DNA of 64,000 nucleotides from Nonomuraea spiralis (GCF_014648435.1 NZ_BMRC01000031.1:44711-108710), one strand, 5' to 3'. Numbered from the stretch's first letter, positions 24,148-32,816 are shown. Notes: generated by a model from the letters alone, not told the origin. Numbers and translations: made by a program.

Positions 24148-24636
24148 ATGGACCGCTACGAGGGGTTCCATGAGTTCGTCCGGAGCCGCCAGCAGTCGCT
24201 GATGCGGACCGCGTACCTGCTCACCGGGGACCCCCATCTCGCCGAGGACCTGTTGCAGACGGTCCTGACCCGTGTCGCCGCGCACTGGGGCAAGCTCGCC
24301 AAGGGCGGCAACCCCGAGGCGTACGCCCGCCGGGCCCTGGTCAACCAGACCATCTCCTGGCGCAGGCGCCGGCGGCCCGAGCTGCCCGCCGCCGAACTGC
24401 CGGAGACCGGCGGGCACGCCCACGACGAGGCCACCGTACGCCGCCTGGCCCTGCTCGGCGCGCTGGCCCGGCTCACGCCCAAGCAGCGGGCGGTGATCGT
24501 GCTGCGCTTCTACGAGGACCGCACCGAGCACGAGACCGCGCGGCTCATGGGCGTCTCGCTCGGCACGGTCAAGAGCCAGACGCACTACGCGCTGTCCAAG
24601 CTGCGCGCGCTCACCCCTGTGGAGGTGTACCGATGA
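24148..24636 (+). CDS. SigE-family ECF RNA polymerase sigma factor
   Basis: A 162-residue ECF sigma factor of the actinobacterial SigE family. Region 2 is FHEFVRSRQQSLMRTAYLLT with DPHLAEDLLQTVLTRV, and region 4 is ARLTPKQRAVIVLRFYEDRT followed by the helix-turn-helix MGVSLGTVKSQTHYALSKLR. The ATG at 24148 is chosen because region 2 begins there; an upstream GTG at 24130 would add six residues and lies where the promoter is expected. It overlaps the next gene (ATGA), a membrane protein that probably acts as its anti-sigma factor or sensor. Confidence 0.88.
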   Translation: MDRYEGFHEFVRSRQQSLMRTAYLLTGDPHLAEDLLQTVLTRVAAHWGKLAKGGNPEAYARRALVNQTISWRRRRRPELPAAELPETGGHAHDEATVRRLALLGALARLTPKQRAVIVLRFYEDRTEHETARLMGVSLGTVKSQTHYALSKLRALTPVEVYR

Positions 24637-25697
24637 AGTCGCTGAGCGAGGACCTGCGCGCGCTGGCGGAGCAGGCGCCCGACGTCGACCTTGGGGCGCG
24701 GGCCGTCCGCGGCGCCCGGCGCAGGCGGGCGACCCGGCTGGCGGTGGCGGCCGCGGCGGCGGTCTGCGTGATCGCGGGCGGCGGCGCGACGCTCCTCTGG
24801 CAGGAACGGGCTCCCGCGCTCGTGCTCCCCCCGCCGGAGACCACCGTGCTCCCGCTGCCCGCGAAGGGCGTCGCGCCGGTCGAGCAGTTCTACCGGACGA
24901 TCTGCCGGGACACCGGCCCCACGTGCGCCTGGCGGCTGGTGACCCGGGACGGGGCCACGTACGAGCTGGCCGACGGGCCGCGGGACGGGCCCGTCGAGGC
25001 GACGCCCGACGGGCGCAGGATCGCCTACTACAGCCCGGGACGGCACGCGGTCGTCGTCCGCGACCTGGCCGGCGGCCAGGTGTGGACGTCGCCGCTCAAG
25101 CAGCAGGAACGGGAGTTCGACAGCGAGTTCGCGCTGCGGCTCGCACCCGGCGGCCTGCGCTTCGCCGTGTCGGGCCGGACGTCGAACAAGCTGGTGGACC
25201 TCAAGCGCGGCACGGCGACCGACCTGCCCAAGGGGTGGTGGCCGGTGAGCGTGTCGGACGGGACCGGCCCCGTCGTGATGGCCAAGTCGTCGGACGACAC
25301 CACCTCGGTACGGGTGCTCGGCCACGACCCCGTCACGGTCACGCCGTCCACCTACGACTTCAGCGCCCTGGCCCCGGACGGGCACACGATGGCCCGGGTG
25401 AGCGCGACCCTCGACCGCGACCGTACGCCCATGGTGCGGCACGACGGCACGCTCGTCGTCTTCGACGTCCTGGGGGACGTCGAGCGCCGGATCAAGCCGT
25501 CGGGGCTGGCCGCCGGGCTGCTGCCGGCCAAGCTCGGCGGCTGGTTGTCAGCGCGGGAGGTGACGATGCTGACCGTTTCCGGCGACGCCCGCCAGGACGC
25601 CGTGGTGTACGCCGTGGACGTGGTCTCGTCGCGGGCCAGGGAGCTGTTCACGCTCAGGGACGACGGGCGGTTCTCCGTCCCCGGCCTGGTCCGCTAG
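24633..25697 (+). CDS. Membrane-anchored partner of the SigE-type sigma factor
   Basis: A 354-residue single-pass membrane protein. The first 30 residues (MKSLSEDLRALAEQAPDVDL) are cytoplasmic and would contact the sigma factor, a basic stretch GARRRRATR precedes the transmembrane helix (LAVAAAAAVCVIAGGGATLL, about 33-54), and the remaining 300 residues are extracytoplasmic with repeated strands such as EATPDGRRIAYYSPGRHAVV and LAPDGHTMARVS that suggest a beta-propeller-like sensor. No zinc-binding anti-sigma motif is present. Overlap with the sigma gene supports a functional pair; the signal is unknown. Confidence 0.75.
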   Translation: MKSLSEDLRALAEQAPDVDLGARAVRGARRRRATRLAVAAAAAVCVIAGGGATLLWQERAPALVLPPPETTVLPLPAKGVAPVEQFYRTICRDTGPTCAWRLVTRDGATYELADGPRDGPVEATPDGRRIAYYSPGRHAVVVRDLAGGQVWTSPLKQQEREFDSEFALRLAPGGLRFAVSGRTSNKLVDLKRGTATDLPKGWWPVSVSDGTGPVVMAKSSDDTTSVRVLGHDPVTVTPSTYDFSALAPDGHTMARVSATLDRDRTPMVRHDGTLVVFDVLGDVERRIKPSGLAAGLLPAKLGGWLSAREVTMLTVSGDARQDAVVYAVDVVSSRARELFTLRDDGRFSVPGLVR

Positions 25698-25713
25698 CGC
25701 GCCGGGGAGCGGG

Positions 25714-26622
25714 TCAGGGGGCCGCGCCGTAGACGGGCCCGGGGGCGGGCGCGGCCTCCAGGAGCCCGGCGACCGCCGCGCCCACCTCCTCCGGGGACCA
25801 GCGGGCGCCGCGGTCCACGCCGGGGCCGTGGCGCCAGCCGGTGGCCAGGGAGATCGTGCCGCCCTCGACCTCGAACACCCGGCCCGTCACGTGCCCGGAG
25901 TGCGCCGAGCCGAGCCAGACGACGAGGGGGGCGATGTTCGCCGGGTCCATGGGGTCGAAGCCGGACTCCGGCCTGGCCATGGTCGCGGCGAACACCTCCT
26001 CGGTCATCCGGGTGCGGGCGGCCGGGGCGATGGCGTTGACCGTGACGCCGTAGCGGGCCAGCTCGGCGGCGGCGACCTGGGTGAGCGCGGCGATCCCGGA
26101 CTTGGCCGCCGAGTAGCCGGCCTGGCCGACGCTGCCGAGCAGGCCGGCGCCCGACGAGGTGTTGATCACCCGGCCCGACACCTCCTCGCCTGCCTTCGAC
26201 CGCTCCCGCCAGTGGGCCGCCGCGTGCCGCAGCGGCAGGAAGTGGCCCTTGAGGTGGACGCGGATCACGTCGTCCCAGTCCTGCTCGGTCATCGAGACCA
26301 GCATGCGGTCGCGCAGGAAGCCGGCGTTGTTCACCAGCGTGTCCAGCCGGCCGTACGCGCTGACGGCGGTCTTGACCAGCCGGGCGGCGCCCGCCCAGTC
26401 GGACACGTCGTCGCAGTTGGCCACCGCCTGTCCGCCGAGCGCCTCGATCTCCGCGACGACCTCCTGGGCGGGGCCGGGGGACGCGCCGCCGCCGTCGCGG
26501 GAGGTGCCGAGGTCGTTCACCACCACGCGGGCGCCCTGTCTGGCGAACTCCAGGGCGTGCTGTCTGCCGATGCCGCGTCCGGCGCCCGTCACGATCACCA
26601 CGCGGCCAGTGCAAATACCCAC
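25714..26622 (-). CDS. SDR oxidoreductase, Rv3548c-like, of the steroid ring C/D cluster
   Basis: A 302-residue SDR. GRVVIVTGAGRGIGRQHALE binds the cofactor, VVVNDLGTSRDGGGAS is typical of the longer type acting on acyl-CoA substrates, TLVNNAGFLRDRM and YSAAK give the catalytic region. Its size and place, first of two tandem SDR genes divergent from echA20-ipdABC, equal those of mycobacterial Rv3548c. GTG at 26622 is the start: GGGAGG lies five bases upstream; longer frames beginning with ATG run through that ribosome site. Exact substrate unproven, expected to be a hydroxyacyl-CoA in HIP breakdown. Confidence 0.87.
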   Translation of the reverse strand: MGICTGRVVIVTGAGRGIGRQHALEFARQGARVVVNDLGTSRDGGGASPGPAQEVVAEIEALGGQAVANCDDVSDWAGAARLVKTAVSAYGRLDTLVNNAGFLRDRMLVSMTEQDWDDVIRVHLKGHFLPLRHAAAHWRERSKAGEEVSGRVINTSSGAGLLGSVGQAGYSAAKSGIAALTQVAAAELARYGVTVNAIAPAARTRMTEEVFAATMARPESGFDPMDPANIAPLVVWLGSAHSGHVTGRVFEVEGGTISLATGWRHGPGVDRGARWSPEEVGAAVAGLLEAAPAPGPVYGAAP

Positions 26623-26652
26623 GAGACCTCCCAAGGGGATCATGAACAGATA

Positions 26653-27381
26653 TCAGGAAATATCGTCGGAAGCTAGGAATTGCCAGGCGGGGATCTCGCC
26701 GCCGCCGTCCACCCGTACCTCGGCGCCGGTCACGTAGCCGGGGGCGGCCAGCCACAGGCAGGCCGCGGCCACGTCGGCGGGGGTCGCGGGGCGGCCGGCG
26801 GGGATGGTCGCGTCCGCCCGCCCGTGGCCGGTGTACCGCTCGGCCGCCGTGGTGCCGGCCAGGCCGACGACGACCGAGTTGACTCTGACCTCGGGGGCCC
26901 ACTCGGCGGCCAGGCAGCGGGCCAGGTGGTGCAGGCCCGCCTTGGCGGCGCCGTACGCGGACGTGCCCGGCGAGGGACGGGCCCCGCTGACGCTGCCGAT
27001 CATCACGATCGCGCCCCGGGCGGCGGCCAGCAGCGGATGGGCGGCCTGGGACACCAGCAAGGGGGCGGTCAGGTTCAGCTCGATGACGCGGGCGTGCAGG
27101 CGCGGCGAGGTGCCCGAGACGGGGGCGGGCGGTGAACCCCCGGCGTTGTTGACCACCACGTCGAGCCGGTCGAACCCGGCCACCAGCCGTTCGACGTCCG
27201 CCGGCACACGCACGTCGGCCTGGACGAAGCGCAGGCCGTCCAGCGGGCCCGGGTCCGTCCTGGCGCAGACCGTCACCTCCGCGCCGGCGGCGCGGAAGGC
27301 CCCGGCGATGCCCGCGCCGATGCCCTGGGTTCCGCCCGTCACCAGCACGGACCTGCCCGCGTAGTCGTAAGAGACCGTCAC
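26653..27381 (-). CDS. SDR oxidoreductase, Rv3549c-like, of the steroid ring C/D cluster
   Basis: A 242-residue SDR: SVLVTGGTQGIGAGIAGAF, VVVNNAGGSPPAPVSGTSPR, MIGSVSGARPSPGTSAYGAAK (Ser and YxxxK) in the order expected. It is the counterpart of Rv3549c by position beside echA20. The GTG at 27381 lies seven bases after a minus-strand TACGGT -10 box (27389-27394), and the KstR2-type operator at 27395-27411 begins at the next base, so the transcript is probably leaderless and directly repressed. The second SDR follows 30 bp downstream in the same transcript. Confidence 0.87.
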   Translation of the reverse strand: MTVSYDYAGRSVLVTGGTQGIGAGIAGAFRAAGAEVTVCARTDPGPLDGLRFVQADVRVPADVERLVAGFDRLDVVVNNAGGSPPAPVSGTSPRLHARVIELNLTAPLLVSQAAHPLLAAARGAIVMIGSVSGARPSPGTSAYGAAKAGLHHLARCLAAEWAPEVRVNSVVVGLAGTTAAERYTGHGRADATIPAGRPATPADVAAACLWLAAPGYVTGAEVRVDGGGEIPAWQFLASDDIS

Positions 27382-27394
27382 GGGTGCTACCGTA

Positions 27395-27411
27395 CCAAGC
27401 AAGCGTTAGGT
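27395..27411 (+). promoter_or_regulatory. KstR2-type operator between the SDR pair and echA20-ipdABC
   Basis: CCAAGCAAGCGTTAGGT keeps the left half exactly and has two changes in the right half (CTTG to TTAG). It lies between overlapping divergent -10 hexamers: TACCGT (27388-27393, plus) and TACGGT (27389-27394, minus), and the ribosome site of echA20. Confidence 0.75.
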
Positions 27412-27427
27412 GCGACCAGGGAGCGCG

Positions 27428-28156
27428 ATGGGGATCACACTGCGGGACGGGCCGGTCGCCGAGGTCGTGGTGGACGTGCCGCCGGTGAACGCGTTGACCG
27501 TACGGGGCTGGGCGGAGCTGGCGGCGGCGGTACGGGCGGCCGGGCGCGACCCCGCGACCAGGGTGGTGGTGCTGCGCGCCGAGGGACGCGGGTTCAACGC
27601 CGGCGTCGACATCAAGGAGATGCGGGCCGACCCCGGGCACACGGCGCTGGTCGGGGCGAACCGGCAGTGTTTCGAGGCGTTCGCCGCCGTCTACGAGTGC
27701 GAGGTGCCGGTGATCGCCGCGGTGCACGGCCACTGCCTGGGCGGCGGGGTCGGCCTGGCGGGCAACGCGGACGTGGTGGTGGCCAGCGAGGACGCCTACT
27801 TCGGGCTGCCCGAGGTGGACCGCGGGGCGTTGGGCGCGGCCACGCACCTGGCCCGGCTGGTGCCCCAGCACCTCATGCGGGCGATGGTCTACACGTGCAG
27901 GAACGTCACGGCGGCCGAGCTGCACGCGTTCGGGTCGGTGCTGGAGGTGGTGCCGCGCGACAAGCTGCGGGAGGCGGCGATGGAGGTGGCCGGGCAGATC
28001 GCGGCCAAGGACCCGTACGTGATCCGCCGCGCCAAGGAGTCGCTGAACGGCATCGACCCCGTGGACGTCAGGCGCAGTTACCGCTTCGAGCAGGGCTTCA
28101 CCTTCGAGCTGAACCTCATGGGCATGGGCGACGAGCACAGGGAGCGGTTCCGATGA
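27428..28156 (+). CDS. echA20: Enoyl-CoA hydratase-fold ring hydrolase EchA20
   Basis: A 242-residue crotonase-fold protein that matches mycobacterial EchA20 (247 residues): VPPVNALTVRGWAELA, LRAEGRGFNAGVDIKEMR, YECEVPVIAAVHGHCLGGGV, ASEDAYFGLPEVDRGALGAA followed by THLARLVPQHLMR, and YRFEQGFTFELNLMG near the end. EchA20 hydrolyses the remaining carbocycle of the HIP-derived CoA ester (ring D opening). ATG at 27428 has AGGGA five bases upstream; an earlier GTG at 27410 falls in the operator. It is the first gene of echA20-ipdA-ipdB-ipdC, all overlapping. Confidence 0.95.
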   Translation: MGITLRDGPVAEVVVDVPPVNALTVRGWAELAAAVRAAGRDPATRVVVLRAEGRGFNAGVDIKEMRADPGHTALVGANRQCFEAFAAVYECEVPVIAAVHGHCLGGGVGLAGNADVVVASEDAYFGLPEVDRGALGAATHLARLVPQHLMRAMVYTCRNVTAAELHAFGSVLEVVPRDKLREAAMEVAGQIAAKDPYVIRRAKESLNGIDPVDVRRSYRFEQGFTFELNLMGMGDEHRERFR

Positions 28157-28929
28157 GCAAGGTGATGTCCGTCGAGGAGGTCGCGGCCTCGGTGGAGAGC
28201 GGGATGACGGTCGGGATCGGCGGCTGGGGCTCGCGGCGCAAGCCCATGGCCCTGGTGGGCGGCCTGCTGCGGTCACCCGTACGCGATCTGACGATCGTCT
28301 CCTACGGCGGCCCGGACGTCGGCATGTTGTGCGCGGCGGGGAAGGTGCGCAAGGTCGTGGCGCCGTTCGTGACGCTCGACTCCATCCCCCTCGAACCGCA
28401 CTTCCGGGCGGCCCGGCAGGCGGGCGGGATCGAGTTCGCCGAGTACGACGAGGGCATGTTCATGTTCGGGCTGCTGGCGGCGGCGCACCGGCTGCCGTTC
28501 CTGCCGACGCGGGCGGGGCTCGGGTCCGGCGTGCTGCGGGTCAACCCGGACCTGCGTACGGTGCGCTCGCCGTACGGGGACGGGGAGGAGCTGGTCGCGG
28601 TGCCCGCCCTGACCATGGACGTGGCGCTGGTGCACCTGAACCGGGCCGACGCCCGCGGGAACGCCCAGTACCTGGGCCCCGACCCGTACTTCGACGACCT
28701 GTACGCCAAGGCGGCCGGGCGCTGCTACGTGTCGTGCGAGCGGCTGGTGGACACCGCTGGCCTGCTCAAGGAGGGGCCGGTGCAGTCGCTGCTGATCAGC
28801 AGGTCGATGGTGGCCGGCGTGGTCGAGGCGCCCGGCGGGGCGGGGTTCACCTCGTGCGAGCCGGACTACGGGCGCGACGAGGAACGGCAACGGCGCTACG
28901 CGGAGGGCGGCCTCGATGAGCAGGGCTGA
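28153..28929 (+). CDS. ipdA: Ring-cleaving CoA-transferase-fold hydrolase, alpha subunit IpdA
   Basis: A 258-residue subunit of the IpdAB heteromer, a CoA-transferase-fold enzyme that hydrolytically opens the last steroid ring (COCHEA-CoA). GIGGWGSRRKPMALVGGLLR, SYGGPDVGMLCAAGKV, RLPFLPTRAGLGSGVL, DPYFDDLYAKAAGR and VEAPGGAGFTSCEPDYGRDE follow IpdA closely. It stops at YAEGGLDEQG, about 30 residues sooner than mycobacterial IpdA (292), losing the C-terminal helix. ATG at 28153 overlaps the echA20 stop; ipdB starts 14 bases before its end. Confidence 0.92.
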   Translation: MSKVMSVEEVAASVESGMTVGIGGWGSRRKPMALVGGLLRSPVRDLTIVSYGGPDVGMLCAAGKVRKVVAPFVTLDSIPLEPHFRAARQAGGIEFAEYDEGMFMFGLLAAAHRLPFLPTRAGLGSGVLRVNPDLRTVRSPYGDGEELVAVPALTMDVALVHLNRADARGNAQYLGPDPYFDDLYAKAAGRCYVSCERLVDTAGLLKEGPVQSLLISRSMVAGVVEAPGGAGFTSCEPDYGRDEERQRRYAEGGLDEQG

Positions 28930-29635
28930 TGTTTGTGTGCTGGCGTGTGCGGAGGCGTTCAGGGGGGACGGGGAGATCCTGGCGGCCGGGATCGGCGGCG
29001 CGGTCACGGTGCTGGCCGCGCGGCTGGCGCGGCTGACGTTCGAGCCCGATCTGCTCACCCACGACGGCGTCTGCCTGCTCACCGGCGACGTACCCGCGCT
29101 GGGGGCCGCGCCCGGGGTGGTGGAGGGCTGGCTGCCGTTCCGCGAGCACCTGTGGCTGGTGCTGAACGGCCGCCGGCACGTCATGCTGGGGGCCAGCCAG
29201 ATCGACCGGCACGGCAACAGCAACATCTCCTGCATCGGCGACTGGGCGCGGCCCAAGGCGCAGCTTCTCGGGGTGCGCGGCGCGCCGGGGAACACGCGGT
29301 GCGACCCCACGAGCTACTGGATCCCGCGGCACTCGCGGCGGGTGTTCGTGCCCGAGGTGGACATGGTGAGCGGGCTCGGCACCGACCGCGGCGCGTACGA
29401 GTTGCGGCGGGTGGTGACGAACCTGGCGGTGCTCGACTTCGCCACCGCCGACGGCTCGATGCGCCTGGTGTCCACGCATCCTGGCGTGAGCGTGGCCGAC
29501 GTGGTCGCGGCCACCGGATTCGACCTCGTCATCCCGCCGGACGTGCCCACGACGCGGGAGCCGGACGCCGGGGAGCTGGCCGTACTGGACCGCCTCGATC
29601 CGGGTCGCGCGCGCGAGCGCGAGGTGGCCGCGTGA
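28916..29635 (+). CDS. ipdB: Ring-cleaving CoA-transferase-fold hydrolase, beta subunit IpdB
   Basis: A 239-residue beta subunit partner of IpdA (mycobacterial IpdB about 250). Marks include ACAEAFRGDGEILAAGIGG, LTFEPDLLTHDGVCLL, HVMLGASQIDRHGNSNISCI, GAPGNTRCDPTSYWIPRHSR and VVTNLAVLDFATADGSM, then a CoA-transferase-type ending. The start ATG at 28916 lies inside the end of ipdA, and the stop overlaps the GTG of ipdC, indicating tight translational coupling of the enzyme complex. Confidence 0.94.
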   Translation: MSRADVCVLACAEAFRGDGEILAAGIGGAVTVLAARLARLTFEPDLLTHDGVCLLTGDVPALGAAPGVVEGWLPFREHLWLVLNGRRHVMLGASQIDRHGNSNISCIGDWARPKAQLLGVRGAPGNTRCDPTSYWIPRHSRRVFVPEVDMVSGLGTDRGAYELRRVVTNLAVLDFATADGSMRLVSTHPGVSVADVVAATGFDLVIPPDVPTTREPDAGELAVLDRLDPGRAREREVAA

Positions 29636-30654
29636 GGACCGCCCTGACCGAGCTCATCGGCTGCCGCCATCCGATCGTCCAGACGGGCATGGGGTACGTC
29701 GCGGGCGCCCGGCTGGCCGCGGCCGTCTCGGCGGCGGGCGGGCTGGGCGTGATCGGGGCGGCCACCATGTCGGTGCCCGAGATGACGGCGGCCGTCAGGC
29801 GGGTCAAGGAGCGCACGCAGGCGCCGTTCGGGGTCAACATCCGTTCGGACGCCGACGACGCGGCCGAGCGGGTGGAGGTGCTGATCAGGGAGGGTGTGCG
29901 GGTGGCGTCGTTCGCCCAGGCGCCGCGGCGGGAGCTGATCGGCCGGCTCAAGGACGCGGGGGTGGTGACCGTACCGTCGGTGGGGGCGCGCCGGCACGCC
30001 GAGAAGGTGGCCGCGTGGGGTGTGGACGCGGTGATCGTGCAGGGCGGCGAGGGCGGCGGGCACACCGGCCCGCTGGCCACCACCCTGCTGTTGCCGCAGG
30101 TGGTGGACGCGGTGGACATCCCGGTGATCGCGGCGGGCGGCTTCTTCGACGGGCGTGGGCTGGTGGCCGCGCTGGCCTACGGCGCGTGCGGGATCGCCAT
30201 GGGCACCCGCTTCCTGCTGACCCGCGACTCCCCGGTGCCCGGCCAGGTCAAGGACGTCTACCTGGCGGCCCGCGAGACGGTCGTGACGACCAGGGTGGAC
30301 GGCGTGCCGCACCGCGTGCTCAGCACGCCGTTCGTGGCCTCGCTCGAACGGTCGCGGCTGCTGCGCGCGGTGCTGAACGGCGCCCGGTTCAAACGGCTGT
30401 CCGGCCTGTCGTGGGGCGCGATGGTCCGCGAGGGACGCCGGATGCGGCGCGGCCGGGAGCTGACCTGGGCGCAGGTGCTCCAGGCGGCCAATACGCCGGT
30501 GCTGCTCAGGGCGGCGATGGTGGACGGGCGGCCGGACCTCGGGGTGATGGCCGCCGGTCAGGCCGTGGGCGTGATCGGCGACCTGCCCTCGTGCGCGGAG
30601 CTGATCGACCGGGTGCTGGCCGAGGCCGAGGACGTGCTCAAGCGCCTGACCTGA
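29632..30654 (+). CDS. ipdC: IpdC, nitronate monooxygenase-like flavoprotein of HIP degradation
   Basis: A 340-residue FMN-dependent TIM-barrel protein of the nitronate monooxygenase fold. HPIVQTGMGYVAGARLAAAV, GGLGVIGAATMSV, PFGVNIRSDADDA, VDAVIVQGGEGGGHTGP and IPVIAAGGFFDGRGLVAALA are the FMN-binding and barrel motifs. In mycobacteria IpdC acts as an unusual hydroxyl-CoA dehydrogenase or carbon-carbon modifying step before ring C opening. GTG at 29632 overlaps the ipdB stop. Last gene of the operon; it converges on the pentapeptide gene 2 bp later. Confidence 0.93.
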   Translation: MRTALTELIGCRHPIVQTGMGYVAGARLAAAVSAAGGLGVIGAATMSVPEMTAAVRRVKERTQAPFGVNIRSDADDAAERVEVLIREGVRVASFAQAPRRELIGRLKDAGVVTVPSVGARRHAEKVAAWGVDAVIVQGGEGGGHTGPLATTLLLPQVVDAVDIPVIAAGGFFDGRGLVAALAYGACGIAMGTRFLLTRDSPVPGQVKDVYLAARETVVTTRVDGVPHRVLSTPFVASLERSRLLRAVLNGARFKRLSGLSWGAMVREGRRMRRGRELTWAQVLQAANTPVLLRAAMVDGRPDLGVMAAGQAVGVIGDLPSCAELIDRVLAEAEDVLKRLT

Positions 30655-30655
30655 C

Positions 30656-31321
30656 TCACAGGACGGTGATGCCCCGGGCGGCGAGGATGGCACTGGCCTG
30701 GGCCTGGTTGATGACCGCGCCGGCGAACGCGCGCAGCTTGGCGTCGTCGGGCTGCCCGAGGTCGGCGCCACGCAGGTCGGCCTTGGTGAACGTGGTGTTG
30801 AGCAGCCGCGTGCCGATGAGCCGGCAGTCGCTGAAGGTGGCCTCGGTGAAGTCGCAGCCCGACAGGTCGGCGTCGTCGAAGCGCACGCCCTCGATGAACT
30901 CGCCGCGCAGGGAGCAACCGCCGAGGTTGGCCAGCGTCAGGTTGCAGCGCGCCACCTTGAAGCCGGTGCCGCGCGAGGCCGTCAGCGCGGCGCCGATCAT
31001 GCGGCAGCCGCTGAAGGAGACGTCGGTCAGCAGCGCGCCGCCGAACTGGGCCGAGGACAGGTCGACGTCGGTGAACGTCACGTCGATCAGGTCGGCGTCG
31101 TTGAACCTCGGGCGCATGCCGCCGCCGCCCTTGAAGACCGCGCCGTCCAGGTCGGCCTTGCGGAAGTCGGCGCCGTCGAGCACACAGGACTCGAACAGGG
31201 CGCCGGCCAGCGCGGCTCCGGACAGGTCGGCCTCGGTCAGGTCGCAGCCGCGGAAGACGTGCGGCTCGTCGCCCTGGAGGACGGGGCGGCTGTGGGAGAG
31301 GTCTTCGCCGTCGAGGGTCAC
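30656..31321 (-). CDS. Pentapeptide repeat protein
   Basis: A 221-residue protein made largely of pentapeptide repeats of the A(D/N)Lxx type: CDLTEADLSGAALAGALFES, VLDGADFRKADLDGAVFKGG, FNDADLIDVTFTDVDLSSAQ, VRFDDADLSGCDFTEATFSD, FTKADLRGADLGQ. These form a right-handed quadrilateral beta-helix. Some members mimic DNA and protect gyrase from quinolones (MfpA, Qnr), but many have no known role. GTG at 31321 is 4 bp after the nagZ stop and lacks a ribosome site, so translation probably depends on nagZ. Confidence 0.88.
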   Translation of the reverse strand: MTLDGEDLSHSRPVLQGDEPHVFRGCDLTEADLSGAALAGALFESCVLDGADFRKADLDGAVFKGGGGMRPRFNDADLIDVTFTDVDLSSAQFGGALLTDVSFSGCRMIGAALTASRGTGFKVARCNLTLANLGGCSLRGEFIEGVRFDDADLSGCDFTEATFSDCRLIGTRLLNTTFTKADLRGADLGQPDDAKLRAFAGAVINQAQASAILAARGITVL

Positions 31322-31325
31322 GGTG

Positions 31326-32804
31326 TCACAGCGTACCGGTGAGCACCTCCGCCGCGGCCTGGCCGCAGACCCGCGCCGACCCGTACGTGGCGATGTGCAC
31401 GGCGCCGAGGTCGGAGCGGGCGGGCAGGCCCATCTCCACCACGACGGCGTCCGGACGGGCGCTGAGCAGGTGCCGCAGCGCCTCGCCCTGCCAGTCGTAG
31501 CGGTGGGCGTCGCGGACCACGATCACCAGTGGCCGCTTGGCCGCCTCGCCGATCAGCCGCTCCAGCCGGGCCCCGGTCGTCTCCCCGGCCACGAGCCTGG
31601 TGACGGCGGTGCCGGGCAGCAGCCGGCCGAGCGGTTCGCCGACGCCCCACGGGGTGCCCTTGTCGATGGCCAGGTTCATCTCGGGGGCCAGCTCGACCAC
31701 GTGCGCCGCCCCGGTCAGCGGCAACACCGACGCCGTCGACCTGCGGGTGACACGTACGGCCCGGCGGGCGGCGGCGAGCCCGATGTAGCCGTCCTCCGGT
31801 ACGGGGCTGCCCGAGGAGGTGGTCCAGGCGGCCAGCTCGCGGACCCGGCGTGCGGCGTCGGCCAGTCTCTCCTCGGGCAGCAGTCCTTCGGTCACGGCGG
31901 CGGCGATGGCGTCGCGTACCTCGACGGCGGTGGCCTCGTCGGCCCGCTCGCCGCCCACGCAGATCGCGTCGGCCCCCGCGGCTATGGCGCGGGCGGAGGC
32001 GCCCCCGATCCCGTACGCCCCCGACACCGCGGCCATTTCGATGCCGTCCGTGATGATCATTCCCTGGAAGCCCAGTTCCTCGCGCAGCAGGCCCGTGAGG
32101 ACCTTCGGGCTGAGCGTGGCGGGCAGCTCGGCGTCGTAGGAGGGCACGAGCAGGTGGCCGGTCATGATCGACCGGACCCCCTCCTTGATCGCCTCCCTGA
32201 AGGGGAAGAGCGCCTCCTCGATGCCCGCGTCGGCCACCACGGGCACGCCGTGATGGGAGTCGACGATGGTGTCCCCGTGACCGGGGAAGTGCTTGGCGCA
32301 GGCGGCCACCCCGGCCGACTGCAGGCCGCGGACGAACGCCCTGGTGTGCCGGGCCACCAACGCCGGGTCCGCGCCGAAGGCCCGCAGGCCGATGACCGGG
32401 TTGTCCGGGTTGGAGTTCACGTCGGCCGAAGGGGCGAAGTCGATGGTGATGCCCGCACTGGCCAGCTCGCCACCCAGGTCCCTGGCCAGGGCCTCGGTCA
32501 GGCCGACGTCGTCCACGACGCCGAGCGCGTACCCGCCGGGTCGGCTGCTGCCGGTGCTCACCTCCAGCCGGGTGACCTCGCCGGACTCCTCGTCGGTGCC
32601 GACCAGCACCGCGGGGTTCTCCGCGCGCAGCGCGGCGGTGAGCCGGGCCACCTGGGCGGGGTCGGCGATGTTGCGGGAGAACAGCACCACGCCCGCCAGT
32701 CCCTCGCCTAGTCGGCGGCGTATCCAGTCCGGAGGCGTCCGTCCGACGAAACCTGGGAGTAACACTGCGTCGGCGAGGCGAAGAAGGTCACCGCTCATGG
32801 GCAT
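31326..32804 (-). CDS. nagZ: Glycoside hydrolase family 3, NagZ-like beta-N-acetylhexosaminidase
   Basis: A 492-residue GH3 enzyme. VVLFSRNIADPAQVARLTAA, VGTDEESGEVTRL, AKHFPGHGDTIVDSHHGVPV (with the His of the catalytic loop) and GMIITDGIEMAAVSGAYG, whose Asp is the nucleophile, define NagZ-type enzymes that release N-acetylglucosamine from muropeptides or chitin fragments. A C-terminal domain of about 150 residues follows. No signal peptide, so it acts in the cytoplasm. Start at 32804 or at the ATG two codons later. A perfect 19-bp palindrome (32817-32835) covers its promoter. The GlcNAc-type importer and kinase at 42-48 kb are likely metabolic partners. Confidence 0.9.
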   Translation of the reverse strand: MPMSGDLLRLADAVLLPGFVGRTPPDWIRRRLGEGLAGVVLFSRNIADPAQVARLTAALRAENPAVLVGTDEESGEVTRLEVSTGSSRPGGYALGVVDDVGLTEALARDLGGELASAGITIDFAPSADVNSNPDNPVIGLRAFGADPALVARHTRAFVRGLQSAGVAACAKHFPGHGDTIVDSHHGVPVVADAGIEEALFPFREAIKEGVRSIMTGHLLVPSYDAELPATLSPKVLTGLLREELGFQGMIITDGIEMAAVSGAYGIGGASARAIAAGADAICVGGERADEATAVEVRDAIAAAVTEGLLPEERLADAARRVRELAAWTTSSGSPVPEDGYIGLAAARRAVRVTRRSTASVLPLTGAAHVVELAPEMNLAIDKGTPWGVGEPLGRLLPGTAVTRLVAGETTGARLERLIGEAAKRPLVIVVRDAHRYDWQGEALRHLLSARPDAVVVEMGLPARSDLGAVHIATYGSARVCGQAAAEVLTGTL

Positions 32805-32816
32805 GACCCGAAATCT

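Noticed and set aside
30015..32711. A very long plus-strand open frame across ipdC, the pentapeptide gene and nagZ
   Set aside because: It changes register relative to ipdC and is antisense to two recognisable genes; no family resemblance.
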